A stretch of DNA of 12,873 nucleotides from Erythrobacter sp. UBA3075. Lineage in GTDB: Bacteria > Pseudomonadota > Alphaproteobacteria > Sphingomonadales > Sphingomonadaceae. The translations under genes were made by a program, and so were the position numbers. This document shows positions 1-7,419 of this stretch, piece after piece; the first letter of the stretch is position 1, and each line of letters opens with the position of its first letter. The notes under the pieces were generated by a model. The model did not search any database and had not been told where the DNA came from. It worked only from the letters and a program-made list of their open reading frames with translations. The stretch lies in contig DFBR01000108.1 of NCBI GenBank assembly GCA_002367375.1, forward strand, positions 1 to 12,873. Direction: 5' to 3'.

Positions 1-1514
1 ATGCTATCGAGGAAGCCGCGCGCGCCTTCGGGCATGGCGGCTTTCACGAATGCCTGATCGCGTTCGTTGTTGAGACGCATCGAAATGATCGTACCGCATT
101 GCGACAGCACGCCTTCGGCCAAGTCGGACGGGCGCTGGGTAATCAGGCCGAGTGAAATCCCGTATTTACGGCCTTCCTTGGCGATGCGCGACAATATGGT
201 GCCGACCGAGTTGCCATCCGAGTTTTGCTCGTTTGGTACATAGCGGTGCGCTTCTTCGCAGACGAGCAGGATCGGGCTGGTCTTCTCATTCCGCCCCCAG
301 ATGGCGAAGTCGAAAACGAGGCGGCTGAGCACCGCGACCACGGTGCTGGTGATGTCGGACGGAACGCCCGACACGTCGATGATCGAGATCGGTTTGCCGG
401 CGGATGGCATGCGGAAAATCTTGCCGATAAAATCGGCCATAGTGTCGCCGACCAACATGCCGGAGAACATGAACTGATAGCGCGGATCGGCCTTCAACTC
501 GTCAATCTTGGTCTTGATCCGCATGTAAGGCGCCGTGTTGGTCGCCTTGTCGAGCTTGCCCATTTCATCCTGCACCATGCCGGTGAGGTCGGACAGCAGA
601 TAGGGAATCGGCGAATCGACAGTGATCTTGCCCATCGTTTCAGCCAGCCGGTTCTTCGAACGCGCGGCGAGCAGGCATTTGGCGAGAATATCGCGGTCGT
701 TCTGCAAATCATTCCCGCTCGATTTCAGCAACACTTCGCAATGCTCTTCAAAATTCATCAGCCAGTATGGCATTTGCAGATTGGTGACGTCGAAGATCTC
801 TCCGGTGTTGCGGAACGCGGCGGAATATTCGCCGTGCGGATCGATCATCAGGATGTGGCCTTGCGGCGCGGCCTGACAGATGCGGTGGAGGATGAGCGCG
901 GCGCTGGTCGATTTACCCGTACCGGTCGAACCGAGCAGAGCGAAGTGCTTGCCCAGCATGGCATCGATATACATGCCGGCGCGAATATCGCTGGTCGGAT
1001 AGACGGTGCCGATCTGGATCGCGCTGCGTCCGTCCGAAGCGTAGATCTGCTTGAGGTCTTCGGAAGTCGCCGGATAGACCAGCGCGCCAGGAATGGGATA
1101 GCGCGTTACACCGCGGCGGAAGCTGTGGATTTTGCCGGTCAGCTTTTCTTCCTGACCTTCACCAAGAAAGTCGATATTGGCGATAACGGAACCCTCAGCA
1201 CGCCGATCCTGTCGCTGGTTGCGGACCGAGGCGAGCAGCCAGCCATCGCTGGTCTTGATCTTGATCTGCGAACCGACCTGGCCTGCCAGCGCGATCGAGG
1301 GATCAACATCGGCCATGCATTCGTTCAGCCGTTCCAGATCGAGCGCGATGGCAGAACCCGAACCTGCAATTTCCAGAACAACACCGATGGGTTGGCGAGC
1401 GCACTCAACGCTTTGCGCTTCGCGCAGTTCGCGTTCCCGCTCTTCCGCAGTCGGGGCGGCGGACTGATCCGCCGGGGCGGCATTGGCAAACTGGTTTCCG
1501 GGCATCTCGGTCAT
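1..1514 (-). CDS. HerA/FtsK-type ATPase (DUF87-like), partial at left edge
   Basis: Probable hexameric DNA-translocating ATPase of the HerA family (COG0433), a cytoplasmic family linked to DNA end processing or chromosome maintenance. The frame gives 504 codons from ATG at 1514 and is still open at position 1, so the C-terminus is outside. An N-terminal region of about 150 residues, which could be the HerA-like beta-barrel domain, precedes the motor. Walker A GSTGTGKS is at residues 195-202, followed by an ILMIDPHGEY stretch. Walker B ILLVCEEAH ends with E420-E421. The family's late motif QRPSDLAEGVLSQCGT is near the left edge, followed by RLNNERDQ. The start has only a weak GAG upstream, and a second ATG lies three codons in. 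An in-frame TAA upstream bounds the start. It is 111 bases downstream of the TIGR02186 gene and may have its own promoter. No nurA-like nuclease is visible, so the partner is unknown. Family assignment is secure; cellular role is inferred. Confidence 0.9.
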   Translation of the reverse strand, partial: MTEMPGNQFANAAPADQSAAPTAEERERELREAQSVECARQPIGVVLEIAGSGSAIALDLERLNECMADVDPSIALAGQVGSQIKIKTSDGWLLASVRNQRQDRRAEGSVIANIDFLGEGQEEKLTGKIHSFRRGVTRYPIPGALVYPATSEDLKQIYASDGRSAIQIGTVYPTSDIRAGMYIDAMLGKHFALLGSTGTGKSTSAALILHRICQAAPQGHILMIDPHGEYSAAFRNTGEIFDVTNLQMPYWLMNFEEHCEVLLKSSGNDLQNDRDILAKCLLAARSKNRLAETMGKITVDSPIPYLLSDLTGMVQDEMGKLDKATNTAPYMRIKTKIDELKADPRYQFMFSGMLVGDTMADFIGKIFRMPSAGKPISIIDVSGVPSDITSTVVAVLSRLVFDFAIWGRNEKTSPILLVCEEAHRYVPNEQNSDGNSVGTILSRIAKEGRKYGISLGLITQRPSDLAEGVLSQCGTIISMRLNNERDQAFVKAAMPEGARGFLDS

Positions 1515-1625
1515 AAACGGCTCACAGGGCTGTTACGGGGCTGTCAAAGTTCCCCTCCTCGTAGCGCCGTTGAGGTTAAGATCGCGTCAATCCTGTCGCA
1601 GTCGGGACCCTTCCGGCCCCTGCCG

Positions 1626-2411
1626 TTAGACGAGTGCGAAAAGGCGTCCTGCCGCCCAGCCCATAAAGACCGACAGACCCACGGCGAACAGGCCGTAAAG
1701 GAAGGAATTGTCCTGCGCCTCTTCTGCGACCACGCCTTCGAAGCCTTCCTTGCGCACATCGACGTCCGACGTGGCAGAGGTGATGACGCGGCCATCAGCA
1801 ATGGCAAATGTCTCTGCCACATAACGACCGGGGATCACATTGGACGGAATCGGCAGCCGCGCACGGTAAAGCACGCGTTCGCTGACCGACACGCCGCTTT
1901 CATATTGCGCATAGAGGCCCTGCCGCTGGCGCAAATCGACCAGCCCCGCAGCGAACCGCGCTTGCTCCTCGGGATCGATGGAGCCGGTCGGCGAGAGCTG
2001 AAGATAGGGCAGGCCGAGCTCAAAAATGGCTGCCGTGCGTTCATCAACGATGTCCGCAATCGGACGCGAACTGGCGATGGCATAGAAACTGGGGACGGAG
2101 CGATAGGCAGTGCTGCCGGCATTGACCCAGATTGTCCCGAGCAGCCGCTCTTTTTCACGCAGACGAATTTCCTCGGTCGGGCCTTTCAACACCACGACCA
2201 CGTCGTAGTCACTTTCCATAATTCCGCCTGCCGGATCGAGGATCGCGCCGAACAGAAGCAGGTCCGCTCCGGTAAAGCCCTGCCGCAGCACAATGTCATG
2301 CTCGGATACATCGGGCACAAGGATCGGATCGCGCGTCTGGGCGCTGGCAGGGGCGGTAATGCCAAGGGCAAGCATCACTATGCTGAAGAGTGCGAGAACA
2401 TGGCGGATCAT
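1626..2411 (-). CDS. TIGR02186 family (Alph_Pro_TM) periplasmic, C-terminally anchored protein
   Basis: 261-residue protein of the alphaproteobacterial TIGR02186/PF09608 family, whose function is unknown. A signal peptide is visible (MIRHVLALFSIVMLAL through ASA, predicted cut after A24). A beta-rich soluble domain follows, with recognisable segments such as HDIVLRQGFTGADLLLFGA and YDVVVVLKGP. One C-terminal membrane helix (about residues 236-256, FLYGLFAVGLSVFMGW) ends in RLFALV. Predicted topology is therefore a periplasmic domain tethered to the inner membrane at its C-terminus. The start is set at ATG 2411 because it gives the signal peptide and an ATGA overlap with the permease stop. The frame stays open upstream to 2858, but that stretch lies inside the permease gene and looks like noise. 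From memory, members of this family are often found next to TauE/SafE genes, so it may be an accessory subunit of that transporter. That role is inferred. Confidence 0.88.
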   Translation of the reverse strand: MIRHVLALFSIVMLALGITAPASAQTRDPILVPDVSEHDIVLRQGFTGADLLLFGAILDPAGGIMESDYDVVVVLKGPTEEIRLREKERLLGTIWVNAGSTAYRSVPSFYAIASSRPIADIVDERTAAIFELGLPYLQLSPTGSIDPEEQARFAAGLVDLRQRQGLYAQYESGVSVSERVLYRARLPIPSNVIPGRYVAETFAIADGRVITSATSDVDVRKEGFEGVVAEEAQDNSFLYGLFAVGLSVFMGWAAGRLFALV

Positions 2412-3325
2412 AACGGCACCACCGAATATACCTCGTCCGGCGTCACGGTCAGCCCGTAAACCATCCGCAGCGCAATTGCGACCACGACCATGCCGAGCGC
2501 CAGGCGCAGATGTTCCGGCTTGGCGAATTGCGCGATCTTGGTACCGAATTGCGCGCCGGTCACCGATCCCAGCAACAACAATCCGGCCAGCACGATGTCG
2601 ACAGCGCGGGTGGTAAAAGCGTGAACCATCGTCACCAGCATGGTGATGAACAATATGTTGAACAGGCTGGTCCCGACGACGACTTTCGCGCTCATGCCAA
2701 GAATATACAGCATGGCGGGCACCATCATGAACCCGCCGCCCACGCCCATAAGCATGGTCAGCACGCCCACCACCAGTCCAAGGATCAACGGAGCGATGGG
2801 AGAGATGTAGAGGCCCGAACGATAGAAGCGCCAGCGATACGGCAGCGCCGCGATCCACGGGTGGTGGCGGCGCTTTGCAGCGTGAGCCTTGTCACCGCTC
2901 ACCGACAGGATACCCAAAGTCTGTAAAGCCTCCTGCAACATCAGCCCGCCAATCGTGCCGAGCAGCAGAACATAAAGAATGTTGATGACAGTATCGATCT
3001 GGCCGATTGCAGCCAGCGCATTGAACAGGCCTGCACCCAGCAGCGCGCCCAGCATTCCCCCGGCAACGATCACCAGCCCGATCTGGTAATCCACGCCATT
3101 GTTACGGCTATGTGCGAAGACCCCCGACACGCTGGCGCCCGTCACCTGCGTTGCGGCAGAGGCAGCGGCGACGGTTGGCGGGATACCGTAGAAGATCAGC
3201 AGCGGCGTTGTCAGGAAGCCGCCTCCCACGCCAAACACACCCGACAATATGCCGGTCGCCAGCCCGAGCAGGATGATCACCAGCCCGTCGACAGCTAAAT
3301 TGGCAATGGGGAGGTAGACATCCAT
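2408..3325 (-). CDS. TauE/SafE family (COG0730) inner-membrane permease
   Basis: 305-residue polytopic membrane protein of the TauE/SafE family (PF01925), whose characterised members export sulfite, sulfoacetate or related organic anions. The two-fold internal repeat is clear: GVFGVGGGFLTTPLL at residues 29-43 and MGVGGGFMMVPAML at 193-206. About eight hydrophobic segments are visible, with a basic cytoplasmic-looking loop between the halves (about 145-170, AKRRHHPW, YRWRFYRS). Length is slightly above the usual 250-270 because of this loop. ATG 3325 is the natural start, although the Shine-Dalgarno is weak and an inverted repeat lies directly upstream. The stop overlaps the start of the TIGR02186 gene (ATGA), implying coupled translation. 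The gene lies 69 bases downstream of the Nfr-like pair and could be co-transcribed with it. Substrate is not deducible; sulfite or another oxidised sulfur compound is a family-based guess. Confidence 0.92.
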   Translation of the reverse strand: MDVYLPIANLAVDGLVIILLGLATGILSGVFGVGGGFLTTPLLIFYGIPPTVAAASAATQVTGASVSGVFAHSRNNGVDYQIGLVIVAGGMLGALLGAGLFNALAAIGQIDTVINILYVLLLGTIGGLMLQEALQTLGILSVSGDKAHAAKRRHHPWIAALPYRWRFYRSGLYISPIAPLILGLVVGVLTMLMGVGGGFMMVPAMLYILGMSAKVVVGTSLFNILFITMLVTMVHAFTTRAVDIVLAGLLLLGSVTGAQFGTKIAQFAKPEHLRLALGMVVVAIALRMVYGLTVTPDEVYSVVPL

Positions 3326-3326
3326 G

Positions 3327-3357
3327 AATAGCGCCTAACCCATGCGGGCGCGCTATT
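3327..3357. repeat. 8-bp perfect inverted repeat just upstream of the TauE/SafE start
   Basis: AATAGCGC (3327-3334) and GCGCTATT (3350-3357) are perfect inverted arms with a 15-base spacer. The first arm ends one base before the ATG at 3325. On the mRNA this could fold as a hairpin over the ribosome-binding region of the permease. As DNA it could be an operator. No T-run follows, so it is not a standard terminator of the upstream envelope gene. Confidence 0.4.
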
Positions 3358-3394
3358 GAAGGCGAATGACGATTTGTGACGAAAAACTGGTGGC

Positions 3395-4573
3395 CTAAAA
3401 ACCGGCGGAGACTGTGAGCGCCGGGCCACTCGCAGGCTCGGCATCACCGGCCACGCGGAAGCGGTAGTCGGCAGCCACCCGCCCACGCGCCGCACCGACG
3501 CGGAAACTGATCCCGGCGCTCGGCCCGATGTCCAGCCGCTGCGCATCGTCTTGCGCCCCGCCCCACGCTCCTGCGCCAGCCGTCAGACGGAAGTCCTCGG
3601 TCCCGGCCAGATCGCGCGTGATGCGCGCCTGCCCGTCCACGAAAGGCGTGGAGAAATCGCCAGTGACATAGCCGCCTTGAACATAGGCCTCGCCCGTCAG
3701 CCCGCCGGGCAGGTCAAGCGGGGGAAGCTCGCTTACTGCATAGGCAGCGGCGCGCGGTTCGGTCCGCCGGTCAGTTTCACTCACCCGCGCTTCTGCCGCG
3801 AGCCGTACAGGAATACCCGGCACAGGCCGCGCCGATGCGCCCAGCGCAATTTCGCGTTCGCGTCGCCCTTCCAGCGCAGCACTGGCGCGCAGGTGAAGCT
3901 GCGGGGCATGGCCGCTTGATGGAGCAAGGCGATAGCGCATCACCGCCCCCACCTGACTGCGGCCATAGCTTGGGCGGCCCGACAACAGCGGACTGTCAGT
4001 GTCCTGCCGCCACAATGCCCATGCATCCATTGCCCACCGCGAGGGGAGCTGTGCAGTCTGCATCGCCTCGGCGGCATGGGGAGCATAGACCGGCGCGGGA
4101 GCGTTGCTGGCGCTAGCAATTGTCGGGCCGCTCGCCCCGTTACGATAGCCCATGCTGAGCAAATAGGCATGGGCCGCCAGATTGCCCGCCCCGGCAAAAC
4201 CTCGTCTGGAAAGCGCCGACCTGCCCGCGCCAAATCCATACTGAGCAACGGGCGTTGCGGGCAGCGGCTTGTCGATTTGTGGTGGTAGAGGAAGAGGCAA
4301 CGGTGGCTGTGTCTGCCACATTGGCAGGGCAGGCTCCGGATGGGGTTCAGCAAGTTCGGCAGGAGCAGTAGCGCGCAGTCCGGAGGCGGCCTGCTCTGTT
4401 GCCATCTCGCCTCCGTGTGCTGCATCCGCGAATGGCAGCGCCGAATGCGATGCGGGCAGGAAAGGTGGTTGCCAAAGGGCCAGCCGCAGCGCCAGCCACA
4501 GGACAAGAATCCCGCCCAGCGTCACAAGGGCTCCACCACGTTGCCCGGATTGCCGGATCAGGACCCGCTTCAA
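3395..4573 (-). CDS. NfrA-C-like proline-rich envelope protein, coupled to the glycosyltransferase
   Basis: 392-residue protein of unproven function. Layout: a basic N-terminus (MKRVLIRQSGQR); one hydrophobic segment at about 14-34, which reads as a membrane anchor or uncleaved signal; a low-complexity Ala/Pro linker at about 68-108 (PLPLPLPPQ at 91-99); and a beta-rich C-terminal half at about 180-392 with alternating polar/apolar strands, ending in Phe (LTVSAGF) as outer-membrane proteins do. Translation starts with TTG at 4573, overlapping the glycosyltransferase stop as TTGA, with GGAG eight bases upstream. Its position beside an NfrB-like enzyme, and aromatic-rich segments such as RWAMDAWALWRQ (179-190), suggest it corresponds to the C-terminal domain of NfrA, the outer-membrane polysaccharide exporter and phage N4 receptor of E. 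coli. It lacks the long TPR region and is much shorter than the 990-residue E. coli protein. The homology is inferred from layout and context. Confidence 0.75.
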   Translation of the reverse strand: MKRVLIRQSGQRGGALVTLGGILVLWLALRLALWQPPFLPASHSALPFADAAHGGEMATEQAASGLRATAPAELAEPHPEPALPMWQTQPPLPLPLPPQIDKPLPATPVAQYGFGAGRSALSRRGFAGAGNLAAHAYLLSMGYRNGASGPTIASASNAPAPVYAPHAAEAMQTAQLPSRWAMDAWALWRQDTDSPLLSGRPSYGRSQVGAVMRYRLAPSSGHAPQLHLRASAALEGRREREIALGASARPVPGIPVRLAAEARVSETDRRTEPRAAAYAVSELPPLDLPGGLTGEAYVQGGYVTGDFSTPFVDGQARITRDLAGTEDFRLTAGAGAWGGAQDDAQRLDIGPSAGISFRVGAARGRVAADYRFRVAGDAEPASGPALTVSAGF

Positions 4574-5997
4574 GATGCGCGCTCCACTGCCGGAGTGAGC
4601 GGTGCCATCGGAACGGGGTGATGGTCATGCGTCGTCTTTTCCCATTGCGGATCGCCTCCACGCAGAGTGCGGCCATAAGCGAACAGGGCGCGCCGTCCGG
4701 CCATGATCGCGATGATATTCGCCAGCGGAATACGCAGCACAGCGCGCAGTCCCTCCATCGCGCCATATTCGCGGGCGGTGAAGGCGAATCGCATCGCCGC
4801 CCGCCACACAAACGCGGCCATGTTAAGGGCTAGCAGCGTCAGCAGCAGCGGCGTCGGCTCCCACGGCCGGTCATATCCCGCCAGCTCCAACATCGTCAGC
4901 AGCAGGGCCAGTACGAACAACGTATAGCCGGTCAGCAGCACAATTGCCGCAAATGGTCCCCGGCGATCACGCAGACGCATCCATTTGTCGACCAGCGTGC
5001 CGCTCCAGCCGAGCCGGTCCCAGCCCTGGAAGGCAATCCCGTGAACCCAGCGTGATTTCTGGCGCACTGCCTGCGCCAGCGTTGCCGGGAAATAGGACCG
5101 GGTGGCGACCAGGCTGCCATCCTCGCCACGGACACGCAGGAATCGCGAGCGTCCACCAGCCGCGCCGATGGCAAGGCCAAGTTCGTAATCCTCGGTGAGT
5201 GACAGGCCCGAAAATGGACCCGCTTCGGTATCTGAACTGTAATTATCACGCGCCATATTGTGGAGAAGGCTGCGGCGAAACGCGCAGCCAACGCCCGCCG
5301 CCGGAATGGCAGCGCCCAGGGCATCGCGCACAACCATCGCCTTGCCATGTGATTCGGCGAATTCCTCACAATAGTGGCTGCCCACCCACGGCGATTGCGG
5401 ATGCGGGATCGGCAGGACCGGCAATTGCACGAATTCGCAATCGTCGATGGCCCGGTCAATCAGTCCAAGCGCGGCAGGATCGACCATATCCTCGGCATCA
5501 TGCAGCAAGACGGTCCGAACGGCGGTTCCCCGTCGCAGCTCGTCCTGTTCCATCGCGCGGTAGAGGCGATTGAGGCAATCGGCCTTGGTCGAAGGGCCGT
5601 CACGGTCATGCACCACCAGCCGGACACGCGGATCGCCACCCGCCCCTTCCAATGCTGCCTGAAGGCTTGCCGGATCGTTGCGATAGCAGCCGATGTAGAA
5701 GATCACGTCCGCCTGCGCCCACGCATCGCGCGCATGGCTCAGTGTCTGGCCGATAACTTTCACTTCCTGCCATGCAGGAATGAACACGGCGACCGCGCCC
5801 AACAAGCGCCGGTGCGCAATATCGGAGCGGCTAACGCAATGCGTTTCACCCTTGCCGGTGGCGCGTCGCCACAGCCAGATTGCGTCTATGGCGAGTTCGT
5901 CAATTGCGCCGAGCAGGAAGAACACCCCTGCAAACAGCAGCAATTCATATTCGATCAGCGCCAGCCATTCCAGCGCGGACCACGCCGCGAAACCCAT
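4570..5997 (-). CDS. NfrB-like membrane glycosyltransferase (GT2 type)
   Basis: 475-residue inner-membrane family 2 glycosyltransferase resembling NfrB, the synthase of a c-di-GMP-controlled surface polysaccharide in E. coli. A hydrophobic segment (about 17-40) precedes the catalytic domain. VAVFIPAWQE (69-78) opens it. HDAED (166-170) is the DxD-like nucleotide-sugar and metal site. GVGCAFRR (235-242) follows. TEDYELG (268-274) contains the putative catalytic base, and QKSRWVHG (313-320) is the QxxRW motif of processive enzymes. Two or three further membrane segments follow (about 348-370, 384-402, 420-436). The end WEKTTHDHH fits the point where NfrB proteins normally continue into a C-terminal MshEN/GspE-N c-di-GMP-binding domain. 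Here the protein stops (475 versus 745 residues). ATG 5997 is chosen because GGGGG lies seven bases upstream; GTG 6015 would add six residues with no better site. The next gene overlaps the stop. Confidence 0.88.
   Translation of the reverse strand: MGFAAWSALEWLALIEYELLLFAGVFFLLGAIDELAIDAIWLWRRATGKGETHCVSRSDIAHRRLLGAVAVFIPAWQEVKVIGQTLSHARDAWAQADVIFYIGCYRNDPASLQAALEGAGGDPRVRLVVHDRDGPSTKADCLNRLYRAMEQDELRRGTAVRTVLLHDAEDMVDPAALGLIDRAIDDCEFVQLPVLPIPHPQSPWVGSHYCEEFAESHGKAMVVRDALGAAIPAAGVGCAFRRSLLHNMARDNYSSDTEAGPFSGLSLTEDYELGLAIGAAGGRSRFLRVRGEDGSLVATRSYFPATLAQAVRQKSRWVHGIAFQGWDRLGWSGTLVDKWMRLRDRRGPFAAIVLLTGYTLFVLALLLTMLELAGYDRPWEPTPLLLTLLALNMAAFVWRAAMRFAFTAREYGAMEGLRAVLRIPLANIIAIMAGRRALFAYGRTLRGGDPQWEKTTHDHHPVPMAPLTPAVERAS
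4571..4585 (-). promoter_or_regulatory. Shine-Dalgarno and TTG start inside the glycosyltransferase 3' end
   Basis: On the minus strand GGAG (4585-4582) is followed by eight bases and then TTG (4573-4571), which overlaps the TGA stop (4572-4570) of the preceding gene. No ATG or GTG competes at this spacing. This supports the TTG start and translational coupling. Confidence 0.65.
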
Positions 5998-6161
5998 GCC
6001 TTTGCCCCCAAGCACGATCTTACCATCGGAGAAATATCTCTACTCAAGACTACATTTTACATTTGTTAATGCAACTCGTAGTTGGTGATTCCGTCGCATA
6101 ATCGCGGTTTTGCTGCGACAAGGCTTGAAATAAATGGCCAATTGGGAAAGGGACGGTACCC
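5998..6161. promoter_or_regulatory. Divergent intergenic region between the glycosyltransferase and nhaA
   Basis: Only regulatory space can lie in these 164 bases, because the flanking genes point away from each other. The part at about 6030-6070 is clearly AT-richer than its surroundings. Ribosome-binding sites are recognisable on both sides: minus-strand GGGGG at 6009-6005 for the glycosyltransferase and AAGGGA at 6148-6153, eight bases before nhaA. A near-palindrome GAGAAATATCTC lies at 6029-6040. I could not find a convincing -35/-10 pair on either strand (a CATAAT at 6097-6102 has no partner), so promoter positions remain unassigned. Confidence 0.45.
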
Positions 6162-7388
6162 ATGTCAGAACCCAGCATTATCCGCAAAGCCGTCCGCAAT
6201 TTCACCGCGCTGTTCAAGGCCGATGCCTTCGAAGGGATGCTGCTGATTGCAGTGGCCATCGTGGCGCTGGTGGTGGCCAATTCGGGCGTCGCGGACGCCT
6301 ATTTCACGCTGTTCAATGGCTATCTCTGGCCGAAGGACACGTTCTACCTCAATACGATTCACCTGTGGGTGAATGACGGGCTGATGGTGATCTTCTTCTT
6401 CGTCGTCGGGTTGGAAGTGAAACGAGAGCTTTACCGCGGCAATCTGGCCGACCCCAAAGCGCGCACTCTGCCAATTCTGGCGGCGGCTGCGGGCATGGCC
6501 GCTCCCGCAGCAGTCTATATGTTCATCGCCGGTGGTGAGACCGAACTGGTGCGAGGCTGGGCCATTCCGGCCGCGACCGACATCGCCTTTGCCATGGGCG
6601 TCGTAGGCCTGCTCGGCACCCGCGTTCCCCCACCGCTGCGGCTGTTCCTGCTGACCGTGGCGATCGTGGACGATATCGGTGCAGTCGCAATTATCGCGGT
6701 CTTCTACACCGAGGAAATCAAGATGATGTTCCTCGCCGCGTCCGCTGTTGTGCTGGGCGTGATGTTCGTGATGAACAAGATGCGCGTGATGTCGATGGCG
6801 CCCTACGTCCTGCTGTCCATCGTGCTGTGGTACTGCGTGCTCTACTCGGGCGTTCACGCCACGATTGCCGGTGTGCTCGCTGCACTGACGATCCCGATGT
6901 ATGGCAAAAATGACAGCTGCATGCTCGAAAACATGGAGCATTCGCTGGTGCCGTGGAACGCTTATATCGTCGTGCCGATTTTCGGGTTCGCCAATGCTGG
7001 CGTCAACATATCTGGCCTTGGCATGGATGCTCTGCTCGATCCACTGCCGCTAGCGATCGGGGCAGGCCTTGTGCTGGGCAAGCAGGTCGGCATTTTCGCC
7101 ACCGTGTGGACAATCGTGAAGCTCAAGATTGTGCCCAAGCCAGCCGGATGTACCTGGGCGGAAATCTGGGGTGTCACGATCCTGTGCGGGATCGGCTTCA
7201 CCATGAGCCTGTTCATCGGCGAGCTGGCCTTCACCGGCAGCGATGAAACGGCACGCTTCCTGCGCGACGAAGCCAAGATCGGCGTCCTTGTCGGCTCGCT
7301 GATCTCAGCAGTGATGGGTTACACTGTGCTGCGCCTCACCAGCACGCATCCCGAATACAAGGATGATCCCGAAAGCCCGGTAGTGTGA
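6162..7388 (+). CDS. nhaA: Na+/H+ antiporter NhaA
   Basis: 408-residue inner-membrane antiporter that exchanges cytoplasmic Na+ (or Li+) for external protons, supporting sodium and pH homeostasis. Family signatures are intact: VVGLEVKREL (81-90); the ion-site aspartates D140 (PAATDIAFA) and D170-D171 (AIVDDIGA), matching E. coli D133, D163 and D164; GVHATIAG with H232; ENMEHSLVPW (256-265); FGFANAGV; GKQVGI with K307, matching the conserved transmembrane lysine; and CGIGFTMSLFIG near 342-353. About twelve hydrophobic segments are visible, and the length is close to the E. coli protein's 388 residues. ATG 6162 follows AAGGGA by eight bases. The gene stands alone, diverging from the polysaccharide module and converging on the DUF3297 gene. 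No leader or riboswitch is recognisable. Nothing looks broken, so it should be functional. Confidence 0.97.
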   Translation: MSEPSIIRKAVRNFTALFKADAFEGMLLIAVAIVALVVANSGVADAYFTLFNGYLWPKDTFYLNTIHLWVNDGLMVIFFFVVGLEVKRELYRGNLADPKARTLPILAAAAGMAAPAAVYMFIAGGETELVRGWAIPAATDIAFAMGVVGLLGTRVPPPLRLFLLTVAIVDDIGAVAIIAVFYTEEIKMMFLAASAVVLGVMFVMNKMRVMSMAPYVLLSIVLWYCVLYSGVHATIAGVLAALTIPMYGKNDSCMLENMEHSLVPWNAYIVVPIFGFANAGVNISGLGMDALLDPLPLAIGAGLVLGKQVGIFATVWTIVKLKIVPKPAGCTWAEIWGVTILCGIGFTMSLFIGELAFTGSDETARFLRDEAKIGVLVGSLISAVMGYTVLRLTSTHPEYKDDPESPVV

Positions 7389-7419
7389 TCGGGCCGACGG
7401 GACGCAGGTTGTTGCAGCG

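Noticed and set aside
1542..1547. TTGACA on the minus strand upstream of the HerA-type gene, as a promoter -35
   Set aside because: No acceptable -10 hexamer occurs 16-18 bases downstream (TGAGCC and neighbours). A second candidate, TTGACG at 1590-1585, also lacks a -10.
225..2459. Very long plus-strand open frame (744 codons)
   Set aside because: It lies antisense to both the HerA-type ATPase and the TIGR02186 gene, spans their intergenic gap, and its translation is Arg/His-rich without recognisable motifs. It is a by-product of high GC third positions on the minus strand.
2412..2858. N-terminal extension of the TIGR02186 frame up to 2858
   Set aside because: The extension overlaps the permease coding sequence in another frame and reads as low-quality Arg/His/Gly sequence. 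The ATG at 2411 gives a proper signal peptide and an ATGA overlap.
7375..7394. GCCCG/CGGGC hairpin across the nhaA stop, as a terminator
   Set aside because: Only five pairs with a 10-base loop, partly inside the coding sequence, and no T-run on the plus strand. The minus strand has only TTT. Too weak to call.
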